From contig CAMJAJ010000054.1 of assembly GCA_946403565.1 (NCBI GenBank), positions 1 to 7,320 of the forward strand: a stretch of DNA of 7,320 bases, written 5' to 3'. Every line of letters starts with the position of its first letter. Position 1 is the stretch's first letter. The notes below the pieces were generated by a model. That model had not been told where the DNA came from and searched no databases. It saw only the letters and a program-made list of their open reading frames with translations. The position numbers were made by a program, and so were the translations under genes. Positions 5,523-7,320 of this stretch are shown here, piece after piece. The DNA comes from an uncultured Treponema sp. Its GTDB lineage: Bacteria; Spirochaetota; Spirochaetia; Treponematales; Treponemataceae.

Positions 5523-6704
5523 ATGAGCAACAGGTATCCAAATTCAGGGTCGGACGGCAAGGCTAACGATTTTTCCATGCCGGTGGACATGGAGGCTCAG
5601 AACATCGATTCGGCCGCCGCAAGCGAGATCAGCGAACTCTCCAAGAAGGGCTATGCCAAGATGAAGGACAACAACATCGCAGGCGCGGTGGAGGACTTCC
5701 GGGCGATACTCAAGATAGAGGAGAACAACAACTACGCCCTGGTCGGATTGGGAGACAGCGAGCGGAAGCGGGGGCACTATAAGGATGCGATAGACTACTA
5801 CACGAAATGCCTGTCCTACCATCCGGGAAACAACTATGCCCTTTTTGGCCTGGCCGACTGCTACAAGGCCCTGAACCAGTACCACAAGGCTATTGAAATC
5901 TGGGAGCAGTATCTGGTGCACGACGACCGTAACATTACGGTCCTGACCCGCGTGGCCGATGCATACCGCAAGATCCGCGACTTCAAGAAGTCAAAGCAGC
6001 TCTACCTCCGCGTCCTGGAGATGGAGGACACGAACGCCTATGCCGTTATCGGCCTGGGCCACCTGCACTATGACTTCAAGGAATACAAGGACGCCCTCTA
6101 CTACTGGACGAAGATGCTGGAGCTGAACCCGAACAACGTGGACATCAGGGTGCTGACATCGATCGGCAACTGCCACAGGAAGCTCAAGACCTTTGACCAG
6201 GGGCTCATCTATTTCCAGAAGGCCTTGGACATAGACCCGAAGAATTTCTATGCCCTCTTCGGAATGGCCGACTGTTACCGGGGAATGAACCAGCAGTTCC
6301 GTTCGGTGGAATACTGGAACAAGATCCTCGAACTGGACCCGAACAACAAGGTCATTCTGACCCGCGCGGGCGATGCGTACCGGAACACGGGCGACTACAA
6401 GCTGGCCGCCGACTATTACAACCGGGCGATGGACATAGACTTCGACATCTATGCGGCCCTCGGCCTTGCCCTGATCTGCAAGGGAGAGGGAAAATACGAC
6501 GAGGCCATCGACCGGCTGTCCGCCCTCATACGCGACGACCCGAAGAACTACAGGCTCTACATCGACCTGGCCGACTGCCATCTCAAGAAGAACCAGAAGG
6601 GCAAGGCCGTCGAGGTGCTCCAGTCCTTCCAGAGGCAGGGCCTGAGAAGCCAGGCCGTCAACGAGATGCTTGAGCGGCTGGAAAACAACCGCCCGCTCTT
6701 CTGA
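5523..6704 (+). CDS. Tetratricopeptide-repeat protein (about ten TPRs)
   Basis: A 393-residue soluble protein without signal peptide or membrane segment. After a polar, Ser/Asn/Asp-rich leader of about 35 residues it is almost wholly TPR: ten consecutive 34-36 residue units from about 36 to 376, with typical A8/Y11/A20 positions and Asn/Asp-Pro-Asn turns (for example LELNPNN at 199-205 and LELDPNN at 269-275). Units 3-8 alternate two subtypes: one opens YALFGLADCY and carries IxxW or YYW, the next opens VLTRVADAYR. TPR arrays form superhelical scaffolds that bind other proteins; no catalytic domain is present, so no specific function can be assigned. The ATG at 5523 is chosen although its GGAGG is 15 nt away. 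The TGA overlaps the rlmN ATG by one base, so the two are probably co-translated. Confidence 0.88.
   Translation: MSNRYPNSGSDGKANDFSMPVDMEAQNIDSAAASEISELSKKGYAKMKDNNIAGAVEDFRAILKIEENNNYALVGLGDSERKRGHYKDAIDYYTKCLSYHPGNNYALFGLADCYKALNQYHKAIEIWEQYLVHDDRNITVLTRVADAYRKIRDFKKSKQLYLRVLEMEDTNAYAVIGLGHLHYDFKEYKDALYYWTKMLELNPNNVDIRVLTSIGNCHRKLKTFDQGLIYFQKALDIDPKNFYALFGMADCYRGMNQQFRSVEYWNKILELDPNNKVILTRAGDAYRNTGDYKLAADYYNRAMDIDFDIYAALGLALICKGEGKYDEAIDRLSALIRDDPKNYRLYIDLADCHLKKNQKGKAVEVLQSFQRQGLRSQAVNEMLERLENNRPLF
5628..6650 (+). repeat. Coding TPR array with a two-TPR super-repeat
   Basis: This stretch encodes ten TPR units in tandem. Within it, units 3+4 (5832-6035), 5+6 (6036-6245) and 7+8 (6246-6446) are related pairs of 68-70 residues. 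The first unit of each pair carries the W at residues 127, 195 and 265; the second opens with VLT or ILT at residues 140-142, 210-212 and 278-280. The pairs have diverged at DNA level. Confidence 0.7.
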
Positions 6705-7320
6705 TGGCGCAGGCGGGACTCCCCTCCCTGGTCGGCCTGTTCCCTGACGAAATCTGCTCAGTCCTTGGGCTGACCCCCGCCTTCAGGGGGCAGCAGGTGT
6801 TCCAATGGATTGCAAAGGGCGTCCAGTCGTTTGACGAGATGACCAACGTGGGCAAGGGCGACAGGGAGGCCTTTGCCGGAAAAGCCCGGCTCTATTCTTC
6901 CTCCGTCACCGAAAGGCAGATGGACCCCGACGGCACGGTAAAGCTTCAGATTACCCTTGATGACGGCTGCTCTGTCGAGACCGTCCTCCTGACTGACCGG
7001 GAGGGACGGAAGACCGCCTGCGTGTCCTGCCAGGCTGGCTGCGGCATGGCATGCGCATTCTGCCAGACGGGGCGGCTCGGCCTGAAGCGCAACCTGACCG
7101 CTGGTGAAATCGTGGAGGAGTTCCTCTATCTGGAGAAAGCCGCGGGCAAGCTTGACAACATCGTGTTCATGGGGATGGGGGAGCCGCTCCAGAATCTGGA
7201 CGCAATCTTCAAGGCTGTTTCAGTCCTCACCGACCGGAAGGGACGCGCCTTGAGCTCCAGGCGGATCACGCTGAGCACCTGCGGACTGGTCCGGGGCATA
7301 TACGAGCTTGCCGACCGGGA
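6704..7320 (+). CDS. rlmN: Dual-specificity rRNA/tRNA adenine-C2 methyltransferase RlmN, N-terminal part
   Basis: 205 residues are visible; the gene continues past the right edge. RlmN is a radical-SAM enzyme that methylates C2 of A2503 in 23S rRNA and A37 of some tRNAs. Evidence: the N-terminal helical domain with AFRGQQVFQWI (26-36) and FDEMTNVGK (43-51); VETV (91-94) with the conserved Glu92; the CVSCQAGC motif leading into the iron-sulfur cluster Cys-x3-Cys-x2-Cys at C113, C117 and C120 (CGMACAFC); the loop RNLTAGEIVEEF (129-140); FMGMGEPLQNLD (155-166); and STCGLV (191-196). The C-terminal half, with the methyl-carrying Cys, is not in the window. The closely related Cfr resistance enzymes are an alternative, but the chromosomal housekeeping context favours RlmN. 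The ATG overlaps the TPR stop (TGATG), with no clear ribosome site, implying coupled translation. Confidence 0.92.
   Translation, partial: MAQAGLPSLVGLFPDEICSVLGLTPAFRGQQVFQWIAKGVQSFDEMTNVGKGDREAFAGKARLYSSSVTERQMDPDGTVKLQITLDDGCSVETVLLTDREGRKTACVSCQAGCGMACAFCQTGRLGLKRNLTAGEIVEEFLYLEKAAGKLDNIVFMGMGEPLQNLDAIFKAVSVLTDRKGRALSSRRITLSTCGLVRGIYELADR

Noticed and set aside
5991..6581. 196-codon minus-strand open frame rich in Val
   Set aside because: Its periodic V-rich composition is the antisense image of the TPR repeats.

Overview
The window looks like chromosomal DNA of a spirochaete, most likely a GC-rich Treponema. This is an inference from gene content: a divergent MraY with the signature NTTNCTDGVDGL, a ThrH-type phosphatase, a DUF4912 protein next to a GH57-like protein, and a conserved small protein next to a TPR protein. 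Coding DNA is GC-rich, with frequent AGG and ATA codons. The short intergenic stretches are AT-rich. Coding density is very high. I see no mobile element, CRISPR array, tRNA or rRNA.

Layout. (1) Positions 1-599 on the minus strand hold the N-terminal 199 residues of MraY, the membrane enzyme that makes lipid I for peptidoglycan; it runs off the left edge. (2) Positions 600-750 are a divergent promoter region with a strong minus-strand promoter for mraY and overlapping inverted repeats. (3) Positions 751-1356 on the plus strand are thrH. (4) Positions 1390-5049 are a tight four-gene run: a DUF4912 protein, a GH57/DUF1957 branching-enzyme-like protein, an exported ankyrin-repeat protein and rsmD. 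The joins are a 4-nt gap, a 6-nt gap and a 4-nt overlap. The run has its own promoter just before the first ATG. (5) Positions 5046-7320 are a second run with a near-consensus promoter overlapping the rsmD stop codon: a 114-residue conserved small protein, a 393-residue protein of about ten TPRs, and the start of rlmN, which overlaps the TPR stop by one base and runs off the right edge.

The two runs mix rRNA modification (RsmD on 16S, RlmN on 23S and tRNA) with poorly characterised helper or scaffold proteins (DUF4912, GH57-like, ankyrin, TPR). The most notable observation is that the GH57-like protein keeps the family's length and many landmark segments but lacks the recognisable catalytic residues: the HxH motif, the Glu nucleophile and the catalytic Asp are all replaced. 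It is therefore probably a pseudoenzyme, co-encoded with DUF4912 as a candidate glucan-binding or regulatory pair.

A second theme is leaderless initiation. Both mraY and the DUF4912 gene have an extended -10 box ending only 6-10 nt before an ATG that has no Shine-Dalgarno sequence and an in-frame stop immediately upstream.
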